From the NCBI RefSeq assembly GCF_000272005.1, contig NZ_AKKU01000020.1, forward strand, positions 1-63,352: DNA of 63,352 bases, written 5' to 3'. The DNA is from Alishewanella agri BL06. GTDB taxonomy: Bacteria > Pseudomonadota > Gammaproteobacteria > Enterobacterales > Alteromonadaceae. The translations under genes were made by a program, and so were the position numbers. Positions 27,385 to 37,990 of this stretch are shown in pieces (positions within the stretch are counted from its first letter, which is position 1; each line of letters opens with the position of its first letter). The notes beneath the pieces were generated by a model. It had not been told where the DNA came from. It saw only the letters and a list, made by a program, of their open reading frames with translations, and made no database searches.

Positions 27385-28557
27385 ATGAAAAAAAATACCC
27401 AGTTAATTCATGCCGGTCGCAGTAGGCAATGGACAGGCAGTGCCGTAAATCCACCACTGGTACGCGCCTCCACAATCGTATTTGATACCATGCAGGAATT
27501 GCGTGAGGCGACGAAGCAACGTGGTAACCGGGTACCCTATTATGGCCGACGCGGTACCCAAACTCATTTCGCTTTTCAGGAAGCGATGTGTGAGCTGGAG
27601 GGCGGCGTGGGTTGTGCACTCTATCCCTGTGGTGCCGCTGCGGTATCAGGTGCTTTACTGGCGTTTTTAAAGCAGGGCGATCACTTGTTGATGGTGGACA
27701 GTGTCTATGAACCGACCCGGGCCCTGTGCGATAAGTTACTAGCTGGGCTGGGGATTGAGACTACTTATTATGACCCGCTGATCGGAGCCGGTATTGCGGC
27801 ATTGATTAAACCCAATACCCGGATGATCTTTCTGGAATCGCCGGGCTCGCTGACGCTGGAGGTGCAGGATATACCAGCGATTTGTGCGGTGGCGCGGGCG
27901 CGTCAAATCATTACGGTACTGGATAATACCTGGGCCTCGCCGATTTTGTGTCAGCCCTTTGAACTGGGCGTGGATATCTCAATTCAGGCGGCGACTAAAT
28001 ATATTATCGGCCATTCTGATGTCATGCTCGGCACCGCCACTGCTACCGAGCAGTACTGGCCGCAACTGCGTGAGCATAGCTATTTAATGGGCTACTGTGC
28101 TTCGGCTGATGATGTCTATGCTGCCAGCCGTGGTTTACGGACCTTAGGAGTGCGGTTAAAGCAACACGAGCAAAATGCGTTACAGGTTGCCCACTGGTTG
28201 GCACAGCGGCCCGAGGTAGAGACAGTAAGGCATCCGGCTTTTGCTGATCATCCGGGCCATCAGCAGTTTAAACGCGACTTTAGCGGCAGTAATGGACTGT
28301 TTTCGTTTGTATTAAAGCAAGGCAGCCAACAGCAGGTTGCCGCCTTTATTGAAGGCATGCAGCATTTTAAGATGGGGTTTTCCTGGGGCGGCTACGAAAG
28401 CCTGATCACCGCGACCTTTAATGTGCAGGCATTGCGCCGTGCTAGTCATTGGCCCTATAGCGGACCGCTGATTCGACTGCATATTGGCCTGGAAGATCCG
28501 GAGGATTTAGTCGCCGATTTAGCAGCGGCTTTTACGCGCTTTCATGCTGCTGGTTGA
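27385..28557 (+). CDS. metC: Cystathionine beta-lyase
   Basis: MetC splits cystathionine to homocysteine, pyruvate and ammonia in methionine synthesis. The 390-residue PLP enzyme has QLIHAGR at the start, the PLP-phosphate YYGRRGTQTH, VDSVYEPTR, LDNTWASP (Asp contacting PLP) and the Schiff-base lysine K205 in QAATKYIIGHSD. FSWGGYESL near the C-terminus is typical of MetC rather than MetB. The ATG is preceded by GGAGCACC. MetJ-like boxes lie upstream, and TonB receptor genes flank it on both sides. Confidence 0.95.
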   Translation: MKKNTQLIHAGRSRQWTGSAVNPPLVRASTIVFDTMQELREATKQRGNRVPYYGRRGTQTHFAFQEAMCELEGGVGCALYPCGAAAVSGALLAFLKQGDHLLMVDSVYEPTRALCDKLLAGLGIETTYYDPLIGAGIAALIKPNTRMIFLESPGSLTLEVQDIPAICAVARARQIITVLDNTWASPILCQPFELGVDISIQAATKYIIGHSDVMLGTATATEQYWPQLREHSYLMGYCASADDVYAASRGLRTLGVRLKQHEQNALQVAHWLAQRPEVETVRHPAFADHPGHQQFKRDFSGSNGLFSFVLKQGSQQQVAAFIEGMQHFKMGFSWGGYESLITATFNVQALRRASHWPYSGPLIRLHIGLEDPEDLVADLAAAFTRFHAAG

Positions 28558-28815
28558 GTTGCATAATTATACAGTTTGAGGCTTGGTCCCACAAAGGCTC
28601 AAGCTGAATCAGCCCTTTCTTATGCTGCCTTAAAAGCCATCAGTTTGATTTTTTCTTATTCAGGAACTGCATAAATACTCATCAATCGGTATTTTTCAGG
28701 CAGTTTTTGCTGGCGATTTCACCACAATTCCCTACAATGCGCGCCCTCTGCAGCAGTGCCGGTACAGGTACTGCTGAGTTGTATCAGCCACTGGCTGTTT
28801 TATTCAGGAGCAAGC

Positions 28816-31674
28816 ATGTCTGTATCGTTATCCAAAGTGAATTCTTTGCGTTTAAGTGTGGTGGCCGTTGCCGTTGCTGCCGCCAGTCCACAATTGGTGC
28901 TGGCGCAAGAAAGCCCGCAAGCAGCGCCAGAGCGTATTCAGGTTACCGGGTCGCGCATTCTGCGTGAAGGTGCCATAGCCCCGTCACCGGTAACGGTGAT
29001 TTCTGGTCGCGATCTGGTGGAAACCGGCGCCATGAACATTGGTGAAGTGTTAAAAGAATTACCGTCACTGGCTGCCACTTACTCACTGGCTAACGCCGGG
29101 CGCTTTATCGGTACTGCCGGCTTAAGCTTACTGGATTTACGCGGCATGGGTGCCTCCCGTACGCTGGTGCTGGTGGATGGTCGTCGCCATGTCGCCAGCA
29201 GTGCCGGTAGCGCCGCGGTCGATACCAACAGCATTCCGACTGCCTGGTTAGACTCAGTAGAAATTATTACCGGTGGTGCTTCAGCGGTTTACGGTGCCGA
29301 TGCCGTTACTGGTGTAGTCAACTTTAAGCTGAAAAAAGATATTCAGGGTTTTGATTTGGTACTTAGCCGTGGCTTTGCCGAAGATAATCCGTACGATAAC
29401 CATAAAGCCTTGCTGTCCTTTGGTACTGACTTTGCGGCCGGCCGCGGTAACTTTGCGGTCGCAGCAGAGTTTTCTGGCCAGGAAGGCATGAACGCCACTG
29501 ATCGCCGGCAAACCCGTACCTCTTATATGGCAGTCGCTAACCCGGCTGACCGTGATGGTCGGGACAGCAACGGCGTCTTTATTCACGATGGTATTCCGGA
29601 TCGGATTACTGTTGCCAATGCTGGCTGGTATGACAGTTCTACCGCCGGTAACTTTAATTTAAATGGCAACTGGTACATCTTCAATCAGGATGGCAGTGTG
29701 CGCTTGCAGGACCTGGGTACCACCTATGGCAATATTGAACACTGCAGCAACTGTGAATTTTTAGATTTACGGCAGTATCAGGATCTGCAGCCAAGCTTTA
29801 ACCGCCAGAACCTGAATATGAAAGCGAACTTTGACCTGACAGACAGTATTAATCTGTTTGCCGAAGGCAAATATGTGCGCAGCAAAGGCAGCAGTGAAGG
29901 CCAGCCATCGTTCTTTGAATATGGCTCTGCTATCCGCATTCTGCGTGACAATGCGTATCTGGATGACAGCATGGCAGCGCTGATGGACGCCAATAATCTG
30001 GCTTCGATCCGTATTCACCGCTTCCAGAAAGATGCCGGTCGTCGCTTTGAGCAAAACACCCGTACTACCTCACGTTTTGTTGCCGGAGCTCAGGGTGAAT
30101 TGTCAGCAGACTGGGGCTTTGAAGCCTATGTCACTCATGGCGAAACCAAGCTGGAGCAGGTGAACTATAACAATCTGATCCGCACTAACTTCGCGCAGTC
30201 AGTGGATGCGGTATTCGATGGCAATGGTAATATCGTTTGTCGCGATGCCACCGCCCGTGCCAATGGTTGTGTACCAACCAGCCTGTTTGGCGACAACGCC
30301 ATTAATGATGCGGCACGTAACTGGTTTAATACCACCTCTTACAGCCACAGCACCATTCGCCAGCAAGTGGCGAATGCCAGCGTTAACAACAGCGGTCTGT
30401 TCGAATTACCAGCCGGTATGGTCGGTTTCTCTGCCGGTGCTGAGTTCCGGAAAGAAGAAAGTGAATCTGTGCCGGATCGCTTTGCCGCCACAGGTGCGAC
30501 TTTCCTGAACTCGCTGCAATATATGCGCGGTGAATTCGATGTGAAAGAAGCCTTTACTGAAGTGTCGGTACCAGTACTGGCTGATTTGCCATTGATTCAG
30601 GATCTGGTATTTGATGCTGCGGTGCGTTATGCCAACTACAGTACCATTGGCGATGCTACCAGCTGGAAAACCGGTCTGGATTGGAGCCTGAACGGCGAGT
30701 TCCGGGTACGGGCAACCTACTCTGAAGCGCTGCGGGCGCCAAATATCAGCGAGCTGTTTGGCCCGCAAAACCAAACCTTCTTCCGCATCACTGACCCTTG
30801 TGCGACGGCAGAACGTCAGAGCCAGACCCGGGTCAATAACTGTGCGGCTATCGGTATTGCACCAGACTTCCAGCTGAATAGCCCAGCCGCGACAGTTGAA
30901 GGCTTAAGTGGTGGCAACCCGAACCTGCGTGCTGAAAAGTCAGATAGTTACACTGTTGGTTTTGTGTATCAGCCAGACTTTATCAGCGGCTTTAGCCTGA
31001 CGGTTGACTACTGGTCGATTGAAATTGACGATGCTATCGCGGCGATTTCAGCACAGAATATTCTGAACCGCTGTGTCGATTCGGCTACTGGCCCGAACAT
31101 GCAGTTCTGTAATCTGGTGCAGCGTAACCCGCAAACACTGGCCCCGGAACTGATTACGTCAGTGGTGCAAAACGTGGCGGCACAAACGGCCAGTGGTATC
31201 GATTTTGAATTTGGCTATGACTTCGATGCGCTGGGCGGCCGCTTTAATACCAAGTTAATCGGTACCTGGCTGGAGTCGCGCAAAACCTATTCGTTCCAGG
31301 ATTTCCCGAGCGAATATATTGAGAACGCCGGTGTTGCCGGTGACGCGACCTGGCAAGCCAACCTGAGCGTGAACTACCGTTACGATGCCTGGACAGCTGG
31401 TGTGAAAACCCGCTATATCGATGCGGTTTCACTGTTCACCAGCCAGTCACTGGCGCTGAACCCGGATCCAAGCGATATTATGAGTTACGGCAGCTACTTC
31501 GTAACTGATATCCGCCTGGGTTACGACTTCGCCAGCGGCGTTAAACTGGCATTCGGTATCGATAACCTGCTAGACCGTGACTTACCGGGCGTGAGTACTG
31601 GCACCACAGCTGAAACCGGCCTGTACAACAATATCGGCCGTTTCTTCTACACCAGCTTCTCTTACGCTTTCTAA
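28816..31674 (+). CDS. TonB-dependent outer-membrane receptor 2
   Basis: This 952-residue receptor starts at ATG 28816, preceded by CAGGAG; the longer frame from 28756 would place junk before the signal peptide. The signal peptide ends near ASPQLVLAQ. The plug has ERIQVTGSRI, VISGRDLVETGAMNIGEVLKEL, LDLRGMGASRTLVLVDGRRH and EIITGGASAVYGADAVTGVVNF. The barrel carries the late receptor motifs YSEALRAPNISELFGP and NPNLRAEKSDSYTVGF and ends FFYTSFSYAF. The ligand is unknown. A strong terminator follows. Confidence 0.93.
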   Translation: MSVSLSKVNSLRLSVVAVAVAAASPQLVLAQESPQAAPERIQVTGSRILREGAIAPSPVTVISGRDLVETGAMNIGEVLKELPSLAATYSLANAGRFIGTAGLSLLDLRGMGASRTLVLVDGRRHVASSAGSAAVDTNSIPTAWLDSVEIITGGASAVYGADAVTGVVNFKLKKDIQGFDLVLSRGFAEDNPYDNHKALLSFGTDFAAGRGNFAVAAEFSGQEGMNATDRRQTRTSYMAVANPADRDGRDSNGVFIHDGIPDRITVANAGWYDSSTAGNFNLNGNWYIFNQDGSVRLQDLGTTYGNIEHCSNCEFLDLRQYQDLQPSFNRQNLNMKANFDLTDSINLFAEGKYVRSKGSSEGQPSFFEYGSAIRILRDNAYLDDSMAALMDANNLASIRIHRFQKDAGRRFEQNTRTTSRFVAGAQGELSADWGFEAYVTHGETKLEQVNYNNLIRTNFAQSVDAVFDGNGNIVCRDATARANGCVPTSLFGDNAINDAARNWFNTTSYSHSTIRQQVANASVNNSGLFELPAGMVGFSAGAEFRKEESESVPDRFAATGATFLNSLQYMRGEFDVKEAFTEVSVPVLADLPLIQDLVFDAAVRYANYSTIGDATSWKTGLDWSLNGEFRVRATYSEALRAPNISELFGPQNQTFFRITDPCATAERQSQTRVNNCAAIGIAPDFQLNSPAATVEGLSGGNPNLRAEKSDSYTVGFVYQPDFISGFSLTVDYWSIEIDDAIAAISAQNILNRCVDSATGPNMQFCNLVQRNPQTLAPELITSVVQNVAAQTASGIDFEFGYDFDALGGRFNTKLIGTWLESRKTYSFQDFPSEYIENAGVAGDATWQANLSVNYRYDAWTAGVKTRYIDAVSLFTSQSLALNPDPSDIMSYGSYFVTDIRLGYDFASGVKLAFGIDNLLDRDLPGVSTGTTAETGLYNNIGRFFYTSFSYAF

Positions 31675-31693
31675 GCGCAGCGGTTAACTATCC

Positions 31694-31720
31694 AACCCGG
31701 CCTAAGTGCCGGGTTTTTTT
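31694..31720 (+). terminator. Rho-independent terminator of receptor 2
   Basis: An 8-bp stem, AACCCGGC and GCCGGGTT, with a 6-base loop runs straight into a seven-T tract 20 bp after the stop codon. Confidence 0.9.
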
Positions 31721-31797
31721 CTATTGGCCCGGACGTTTCGGTGATTGATCTCTTAGCGCGTTCTTCTACAATAGCGCGCATTCAATTTGGAGGCGCT

Positions 31798-32637
31798 ATG
31801 ACAGAGATAACCGGCACAGTAGAGCGAAGCTTGCAGCAACAGGTGGCAACCTGGTTACAAAAAAACTGGGTACAGCGCAGCTTATTAAGCCTGATTTTAA
31901 TTAATGCGGTGATTCTGGGGCTGGAGACGGCACCGGGTGTAATGGCGGTGGCCGGCGCGCCGTTAATGTTATTAGATAAACTGATCCTGGCGGTATTTGT
32001 GCTGGAGATTGCACTGCGTATCTTTGCCTATCGCGGCGCCTTTTTTAAAGATGCCTGGAGCCTGTTCGACTTCACCGTGGTTGCGATAGCGCTGGTACCG
32101 GCCAGCGGGCCTTTTGCAGTGCTGCGCGCGCTACGGGTACTGCGGGTGTTGCGGGTACTGACCTTTGTACCCTCGATGAAGAAAATCGTTGGTGCGCTGG
32201 TGCAATCGTTAAACGGTATGCTGTCGATTGCCATGGTACTGGGCCTGGTGTATTACGTGTCGGCCGTAATGGCGACTAAGCTGTTTGGCGAAGCCTTTCC
32301 GGAGTGGTTTGGTAATATTGGCCGCACCCTGTATACGCTGTTCCAGATCATGACGCTGGAGAGCTGGTCGATGGGTATTTCACGGCCGGTGATGGAGCAA
32401 TTCCCGTATGCCTGGGCGTTCTTTGTGCCCTTTATCCTAATCGCCACCTTTACCATGTTAAACCTGTTTATTGCGGTGATCGTGAATGCGGTGCAAAGCA
32501 TGCATGACGAGGAGCATAAAGAAGAAATTGATGCCAAACAGCAGCTGCAACATGACTTAGTCAGCCAGATGCAACAGCTGCAGGCCGAGCTGGCAGCACT
32601 GCGGGCGCAGCTGCCGCCAAATAACAAGGTTGATTAA
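31798..32637 (+). CDS. Bacterial voltage-gated sodium channel (NaChBac/BacNav family)
   Basis: This 279-residue six-segment channel subunit, a homotetramer in this family, sits in the inner membrane. S4 carries four arginines three residues apart (R110, R113, R116, R119), the voltage sensor. The pore filter is TLESWS at 186-191, close to the NaChBac TLESWAS and indicating Na+ selectivity. The C-terminus (about 235-272) is a Gln- and Glu-rich coiled coil, as in the family's tetramerisation tail. GGAGG precedes ATG 31798. In other species such channels tie sodium entry to motility, chemotaxis or pH homeostasis; no such neighbours are here. Confidence 0.93.
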   Translation: MTEITGTVERSLQQQVATWLQKNWVQRSLLSLILINAVILGLETAPGVMAVAGAPLMLLDKLILAVFVLEIALRIFAYRGAFFKDAWSLFDFTVVAIALVPASGPFAVLRALRVLRVLRVLTFVPSMKKIVGALVQSLNGMLSIAMVLGLVYYVSAVMATKLFGEAFPEWFGNIGRTLYTLFQIMTLESWSMGISRPVMEQFPYAWAFFVPFILIATFTMLNLFIAVIVNAVQSMHDEEHKEEIDAKQQLQHDLVSQMQQLQAELAALRAQLPPNNKVD

Positions 32638-33344
32638 GGCTGGTTTAAAAAGCTATCCAGCTCGCGACCGGTTAGCTTGCTGATACTGCTGAAAATAAAC
32701 CAGATGGCAAAAAACAGCACCAGCATACTGGGCAGGACAATCACCGGGTAACTTAGCCAGGTCATTCTGCCCAGCTCTTCATTAAAGGCAGTGGTGCCCG
32801 GCGGACTGACCAGGATCACCTTGGCCAGAATATAATTCAGCACCGATGACAGGAAAAACGAAGCGGCGACCAGATAGCCGGCCTGCGCCAGTTTGCGCTC
32901 AAATAATACCGTGTTTTGCCGCTCTGCCAGTGCCTGATACAGCTTGTCGGTATCGAGGATCTCGCCGTTCAGGATAAACTTTTGCACCAGCGGATAGGGC
33001 GTATACTGGCTGATTAACACCGCCAGACCAATGGCGCCGGGAATGGCCGCCTCTTTAATCGCAATATAGCTGGCGTCCAGTTGCAACAGCGCGATACCGC
33101 CGGTAAGCAGCACACTGATCACCCCCAGCACCGAGAAAAAATTCACTTTGCCGGCCTGTTTTAAATCCCAGAGGCCATACAGCACCGGAAACGCCAGCGC
33201 GACCACTAAACCCCATACCGGCCCCAAGTGCTGCTCGCCGGAGAATTTACTTAAGATAATGGCCGGAATGGCCACGTTAATCAGCAGGTTGGGTAGCAGG
33301 CCGCCACCTTTTTTCGGTTTGGTTTGACTGGCTGAATCACTCAT
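32634..33344 (-). CDS. Polytopic membrane protein, VC0807-like, function unknown
   Basis: This 236-residue protein has a Lys-rich N-terminus and about six hydrophobic segments, including [32 protein letters not shown] and [18 protein letters not shown]. It resembles the VC0807 group of uncharacterised gammaproteobacterial membrane proteins, recalled by pattern only. Its stop overlaps the stop of the sodium-channel gene by 4 bases (tail to tail) with no terminator between, so the two transcripts may interfere. Confidence 0.75.
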   Translation of the reverse strand: MSDSASQTKPKKGGGLLPNLLINVAIPAIILSKFSGEQHLGPVWGLVVALAFPVLYGLWDLKQAGKVNFFSVLGVISVLLTGGIALLQLDASYIAIKEAAIPGAIGLAVLISQYTPYPLVQKFILNGEILDTDKLYQALAERQNTVLFERKLAQAGYLVAASFFLSSVLNYILAKVILVSPPGTTAFNEELGRMTWLSYPVIVLPSMLVLFFAIWFIFSSISKLTGRELDSFLNQP

Positions 33345-33513
33345 AGCAGCTCCTGTTTACAAAGTACTGGCGCAGTATAAACGCAAATGCGCCGCGGTGC
33401 AGTGCGCGGCGACATGCTGTAAAAACTGTTGCTCAATTGGTAAGCAATCAGTGTTGAGTACCAAAGCAGAACGCGCTAGGGTGTATTTTATCAATAAGCA
33501 GTGGAGCACGGTT

Positions 33514-36144
33514 ATGGATCAATATGCGGCTCTCAGAGCCAATGTCGGGTTACTGGGTACCGAGCTGGGTGAAACGCTGCGTCAGCATCTGGGTGATGCG
33601 GTGTTACAACGGGTGGAGCAAATCCGTCAGCTGTCTAAGGCAGCGCGGCAGGGCGATAATCAGCAGGCGGAACAGCTACGGCAGGTGCTGACGGCACTGT
33701 CGGATGATGAGTTACTGCCGGTGGCCCGCGCCTTTGCGCAGTTTCTGAATCTGGCCAATCTGGCCGAACAGCAATTTAGTATTAGCGCCGCCGGGCGCAG
33801 CAGTATTGAAAAACCGGAACCGCTCACCGAACTGTTTCAGCGCTTACAACAGCAGGCCATTGCGAAAGGCGATATCCGCCAGGCGCTGCATGATTTGTCG
33901 ATTGAGCTGGTGTTAACCGCACACCCAACCGAGGTCGCGCGCCGCACCCTGATCCACAAGCTTACCGAAATTGCCGGCTGTCTGGCTGCACTGGAACAGC
34001 CGCAAACGCCGTGGCAGCGCCAGCAAACCGAGCTCAGACTCACCGAGTTGATTAGCCAGGCCTGGCATACTAATGAAATCCGCGAACAGCGGCCAACGCC
34101 GGTAGATGAAGCAAAATCCGGTTTTGCTGTGATTGAAAGCTCACTCTGGCAGGCGGTGCCGGATTTTCTGCGCGAACTGGATACCGATTTACAACGCGCA
34201 CTGGGCGAGGGTTTACCGCTGGACGCCGCCCCGGTGCGTTTTTCGTCCTGGATGGGCGGCGACCGCGACGGAAATCCCTTCGTTACTGCCAAGGTAACCC
34301 GTCAGGTGTTGTTACTAAGTCGCTGGAAAGCGGCCGATCTCTTTATTCAGGATTTAGATCTGCTGTCGACCGAGCTGTCGATGAATCAGGCCTCGGCAGA
34401 GCTGCAAGCCGCCAGTGAACAGGCATCTGAGCCATATCGCGCCGTGTTAAATAAGTTACGCCAGCAACTGGTTTATACCCGCGACTGGTTAACCGAAGCA
34501 TTAAAACATGACCGGCTGCAGCGCCCGGCCGATCTGATTTGGCATCATCAGCAGCTGCTAGAACCCTTGCTGCTGTGCTATCAGTCACTACAGCAAAGCG
34601 GCATGACCCGCATTGCCCAGGGCCGGCTCACTGACACTTTGCGCCGCGGCTATGCTTTTGGTTTAACGCTGCTAAAACTGGATATCCGCCAGGATGCCGG
34701 CCGCCATGCTCAGGTCTTCTCAGAGTTAACCCGTTATCTGGGGCTGGGCGATTACGCCGCCTGGAGCGAGGCCGATCGTCAGGCCTTTTTACTGCGCGAA
34801 CTGCCGAATAAAAGACCACTGTTCCCGAAGCAATGGCAGCCATCGGCTGAAGTACAGGAAGTACTGGATACCTGCGATATCGTAGCGCGCCATGGCAGTG
34901 AAGCCTTAAGCACCTATGTGATTTCGATGGCCGGTAAGCCGTCAGATGTGCTGGCGGTGCAACTATTGTTAAAAGAAGCCGGTATCAGCTTCCCAATGCC
35001 GGTAGCGCCTTTGTTTGAAACCCTGAGTGATTTGCAAAATGCACCGGACTGTATGCGGCAGCTGCTTAGTATCGACTGGTACCGTGGCTATATTAATGGC
35101 CGCCAGGAAGTGATGATTGGTTACTCTGACTCAGCCAAAGATGCCGGCGTGCTGGCCGCGGCCTGGGCGCAATATAGCGCGCAGGAAGCCTTGGTGCAGC
35201 TGAGTCGTGATTATGGTGTGAAATTAACGTTGTTCCATGGCCGCGGCGGTACCATTGGCCGTGGTGGTGGCCCGGCGCATGCGGCGATCTTATCGCAGCC
35301 GCCGGGGTCGTTAGTCGGCGGTTTGCGGGTGACCGAGCAGGGCGAGATGATCCGTTTTAAATTCGGCTTGCCACAATTAGCGGTGCGCAGCCTGGCGCTG
35401 TATGCCAGTGCGGTACTGGAAGGGCTGTTATTGCCGCCGCCGGTACCCAAAGCCAGCTGGCGTCAGCTCATGACCACACTGGCCAGCGATTCCTGCGACG
35501 CTTATCGTGCGGTGGTGCGGCATAATCCGGAATTTGTGCCTTATTTCCGTGCCGCCACGCCGGAGCAGGAACTGGGTAAATTGCCACTGGGTAGCCGGCC
35601 GGCGAAGCGTAACCCGACCGGTGGCGTCGAAAGTTTAAGGGCTATCCCCTGGATCTTCGCCTGGTCGCAAAACCGTTTAATGCTGCCCGCCTGGCTCGGT
35701 GCCGGCAGTGCACTGGCCAAAGCGGTCGACGCTGGCCACAGCGCGCTGTTGGATGAAATGCAGCAGCAGTGGCCGTTTTTTGCTACCCGGCTGTCGATGC
35801 TGGAAATGGTATTCTTAAAAGCGGATGCTGAGATAGCGGCCTACTATGACAAGGTGCTGGTGCCGGCCGCCTTGCAACCGTTGGGGGAACAACTGCGGCA
35901 GCAACTGGCAGCCGATCGCCAGCTCTTACTGCAGTTAATTCACAGCGATACGCTGATGGCAAAAGAAGGCTGGATCCGCGAGTCGATTATGCTGCGCAAT
36001 ACCTATGTCGATCCGCTGCATATCCTGCAGGTCGAGCTGTTAAAGCGCGCCCGCCAGGCACCGGATGATTTAACCGCACAAAGCAACCGCGCGCTGATGG
36101 TCACCATTGCCGGTATTGCTGCCGGTATGCGGAACTCGGGTTAG
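33514..36144 (+). CDS. ppc: Phosphoenolpyruvate carboxylase
   Basis: Ppc adds bicarbonate to phosphoenolpyruvate to give oxaloacetate, refilling the TCA cycle. The 876-residue product (E. coli 883) has the catalytic histidine H137 in [24 protein letters not shown], the Gly-rich loop [16 protein letters not shown] and the invariant C-terminal end MRNSG. ATG 33514 is chosen because it gives the normal family N-terminus [11 protein letters not shown] and has GTGGAG upstream; the frame continues back to 33397 but with non-family sequence. A terminator follows. Confidence 0.97.
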   Translation: MDQYAALRANVGLLGTELGETLRQHLGDAVLQRVEQIRQLSKAARQGDNQQAEQLRQVLTALSDDELLPVARAFAQFLNLANLAEQQFSISAAGRSSIEKPEPLTELFQRLQQQAIAKGDIRQALHDLSIELVLTAHPTEVARRTLIHKLTEIAGCLAALEQPQTPWQRQQTELRLTELISQAWHTNEIREQRPTPVDEAKSGFAVIESSLWQAVPDFLRELDTDLQRALGEGLPLDAAPVRFSSWMGGDRDGNPFVTAKVTRQVLLLSRWKAADLFIQDLDLLSTELSMNQASAELQAASEQASEPYRAVLNKLRQQLVYTRDWLTEALKHDRLQRPADLIWHHQQLLEPLLLCYQSLQQSGMTRIAQGRLTDTLRRGYAFGLTLLKLDIRQDAGRHAQVFSELTRYLGLGDYAAWSEADRQAFLLRELPNKRPLFPKQWQPSAEVQEVLDTCDIVARHGSEALSTYVISMAGKPSDVLAVQLLLKEAGISFPMPVAPLFETLSDLQNAPDCMRQLLSIDWYRGYINGRQEVMIGYSDSAKDAGVLAAAWAQYSAQEALVQLSRDYGVKLTLFHGRGGTIGRGGGPAHAAILSQPPGSLVGGLRVTEQGEMIRFKFGLPQLAVRSLALYASAVLEGLLLPPPVPKASWRQLMTTLASDSCDAYRAVVRHNPEFVPYFRAATPEQELGKLPLGSRPAKRNPTGGVESLRAIPWIFAWSQNRLMLPAWLGAGSALAKAVDAGHSALLDEMQQQWPFFATRLSMLEMVFLKADAEIAAYYDKVLVPAALQPLGEQLRQQLAADRQLLLQLIHSDTLMAKEGWIRESIMLRNTYVDPLHILQVELLKRARQAPDDLTAQSNRALMVTIAGIAAGMRNSG

Positions 36145-36227
36145 CGGGCTAAGCAGAGTCAGCAAATAAGGCCTGCACACCAGGCCCTAGCGAGCAACTT
36201 GTAAACCACAGCTCGTAAAAAATCGTG

Positions 36228-36262
36228 AAAACCGGCATACTTTTACCGAGTAGGCCGGTTTT
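36228..36262 (+). terminator. Terminator after ppc
   Basis: AAAACCGGC and GCCGGTTTT form a 9-bp stem around a 17-base loop, with the T run at the end of the second arm, between ppc and the EamA gene. Confidence 0.7.
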
Positions 36263-36279
36263 GTTATTTGAGGTAAGCC

Positions 36280-37236
36280 ATGGGGTTTTATATGCTGCTG
36301 GCGCTGGTGTCGGCAGTAGCGATGGCCAGTAGCGGGGTGATTGCCAGACTAAGTGGCCTGGCCGCCGCTGAGCTGACATTTTATCGTTTGGCGGTGGGCG
36401 CACTCTGCTTATTGCTGTTATTACTGGTCAGCGGCCGGCTGGCACTGCTAAAGACCAAACCCGACTGGCGCATTGCGCTAAACGGCGTGCTATTGGCCAG
36501 CTTTATGCTGTGCTTTCTTAGTGCCATTCAGTATATCAGCCTGGCTAATGCGATAATGCTGGTGTATCTGGCGCCGCCGCTATCGGCCGTCGTCGCGCAC
36601 TGGCTGCTGCAGGAAAAGCTGGATTTACCCGATACCGGCCTGATTGTCTTATCCTTTTTAGGTTTTGCCATGTTACAGCAGTTCCAGTTTCAACTGGTGC
36701 TGGATGTTGCACAGTTGCCCGGCTTACTGTTTGGCCTGTTATCACTGCTGGCGTACAGTGGCTTTTTGCTGTTAAACCGCCGGCCGCAGCCTGGCCACTC
36801 GCAGTTACAACGCACCTTTTATCAGCTGCTGATCGGCGCCTGTTGCGTATTGCCATTTTTAGGCGGTATGGCGCCGCCAACCAGCGACAGCCTGCTCTGG
36901 ATTGCATTGGCCGGCATCTTCCCCGGCTTTTTGGCGATCTACTGCGCCATTGTCGCCTTGCAGCATTTACCGACCCGGGTGTACGCTACCCTGGCTTATC
37001 TGGAGCCGGTAACCGTTATTCTGGCCGGTTGGTTGCTGTTTGCCGAGCAGTTAAGTCTGTTGCAGGGCGCCGGCGTGCTGCTGATTATGCTAACAGGACT
37101 GATGCTGGCACTGCGCCATAAACCGGCCCAAGTGGTGGCGCAAGCACTGACAAAAGTCGGGCAGCAATTAGCGCCGCTGGCAGCAAATACTGAGCCCACT
37201 CAAGCCGCCAAGCATCCCAATCCTGAACAAACCTAA
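36280..37236 (+). CDS. EamA/DMT-family permease
   Basis: This 318-residue inner-membrane transporter has ten predicted helices and the two EamA repeats of the drug/metabolite superfamily. The first opens LALVSAVAMASSGVIARLSG. The second starts near residue 145 and ends with the typical ATLAYLEPVTVILAGWLLFAEQLS. The C-terminal 40 residues are hydrophilic. Substrate is not readable; family members export amino acids or metabolites. ATG 36280 follows GAGGTAAGCC. It borders the repeat-bracketed island. Confidence 0.9.
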   Translation: MGFYMLLALVSAVAMASSGVIARLSGLAAAELTFYRLAVGALCLLLLLLVSGRLALLKTKPDWRIALNGVLLASFMLCFLSAIQYISLANAIMLVYLAPPLSAVVAHWLLQEKLDLPDTGLIVLSFLGFAMLQQFQFQLVLDVAQLPGLLFGLLSLLAYSGFLLLNRRPQPGHSQLQRTFYQLLIGACCVLPFLGGMAPPTSDSLLWIALAGIFPGFLAIYCAIVALQHLPTRVYATLAYLEPVTVILAGWLLFAEQLSLLQGAGVLLIMLTGLMLALRHKPAQVVAQALTKVGQQLAPLAANTEPTQAAKHPNPEQT

Positions 37237-37390
37237 AGCTCCCACCAAACAGCCTGAGACACTGCCCGACTCCTGCGGCCCGACTCCGGTATGCATGCGT
37301 ACCGGAGTCGTCAACTGCGATAGTGGGCAAAACACCTTTGGTCAGATACTCAATTAATACTTCAGCGAAAAAAACGCCCTGTACCTGAAT
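37233..37390 (+). repeat. Island repeat, copy 1 (forward)
   Basis: This is copy 1 of a roughly 150-bp intergenic repeat found four times around this island. Its core is an 11-bp inverted repeat, CGACTCCGGTA (37281-37291) and TACCGGAGTCG (37300-37310). The box CTGCGATAGTGGG and a tail with ACCTTTGGT and GATACT follow, and CTAAAGC-CCACCA precedes the core. A GCCCGACTCC duplication precedes the palindrome. Transcribed, the core would form a strong hairpin. Confidence 0.85.
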
Positions 37391-37535
37391 CTAAACCGCT
37401 CCCCCTAATAGCACCCAATCCCGACTCCGGTATGCTCGCCGTACCGGAGTCGCAATCTGCGATAGTGGGTTAAAGACCATTGGTGTGATACTGAAGTAAT
37501 GGCTTGGCGAAGAAAGAGGGGATCGCGCCTGAAGT
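37391..37535 (+). repeat. Island repeat, copy 2 (forward)
   Basis: Copy 2 directly follows copy 1. Its core arms are 37422-37432 and 37442-37452, identical to copy 1, with a different 9-base loop. The box CTGCGATAGTGGG and the tail (ACCATTGGT, GATACTGAAGTAAT) align with copy 1 for about 80 bases after the palindrome. Confidence 0.85.
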
Positions 37536-37745
37536 GGAAAGAGCCAAATTTCAGTTTGTTGGGCGAATTAATCTGCCCGTAAAGCAAAGGTAGGCTGTAC
37601 CTATAACCTGTTGTATGTTTTCAAAAAGCACTATAGTGTTTCTACATTAATTTTACAAATACGGAGCAGTCCGTATTTAAATGCGGATCTTTCAGTCGGA
37701 TAAGCGTTAGCGGTATGATTATTCAAGCTCGGAGGCAAATTCAGA
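37536..37745. other. AT-rich leader with hairpin and cassette-junction-like GCGTTAG
   Basis: This is the remainder of the 508-bp gene-free stretch after the EamA gene. It has no ORF. It holds a hairpin, AAATACGG and CCGTATTT (about 37657-37679). AAGCGTTAGC at about 37703 resembles the 3' end of an integron attC site, where a cassette would join. Base composition is clearly more AT-rich than the flanking core genes. Confidence 0.45.
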
Positions 37746-37976
37746 ATGAAAAGGGATAGCAAAGTACTTTTAGCTGTGGCTGTAATTCTTAGCATGGTCA
37801 ACTTTATTGATTTCATTTTTTACGGTCAGAGAATTGGATATCTAGTATTAGCTATAGGGTTTTCATTAATGGCATTTGGCACTTATAGAGATAGCAATAA
37901 CGCATCGTTATTCGGTGCAGTAATTGTTATTTGTGGATTTACTGCCAAATGGTTTCTTGATTATGATTTATTCTAA
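37746..37976 (+). CDS. Small hydrophobic protein, cassette-like, function unknown
   Basis: This 76-residue protein has two or three membrane-spanning stretches: about 8-26 (LLAVAVILSMVNFIDFIF), 30-46 and 52-70. GGAGG lies about 9 bases before the ATG. Codon use is AT-rich, unlike the surrounding core genes. I recognise no family. It is the first gene inside the repeat-bracketed island and may be a gene cassette: an attC-like end begins 37 bp after its stop. Confidence 0.6.
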   Translation: MKRDSKVLLAVAVILSMVNFIDFIFYGQRIGYLVLAIGFSLMAFGTYRDSNNASLFGAVIVICGFTAKWFLDYDLF

Positions 37977-37990
37977 AACTGGTACTTTTA

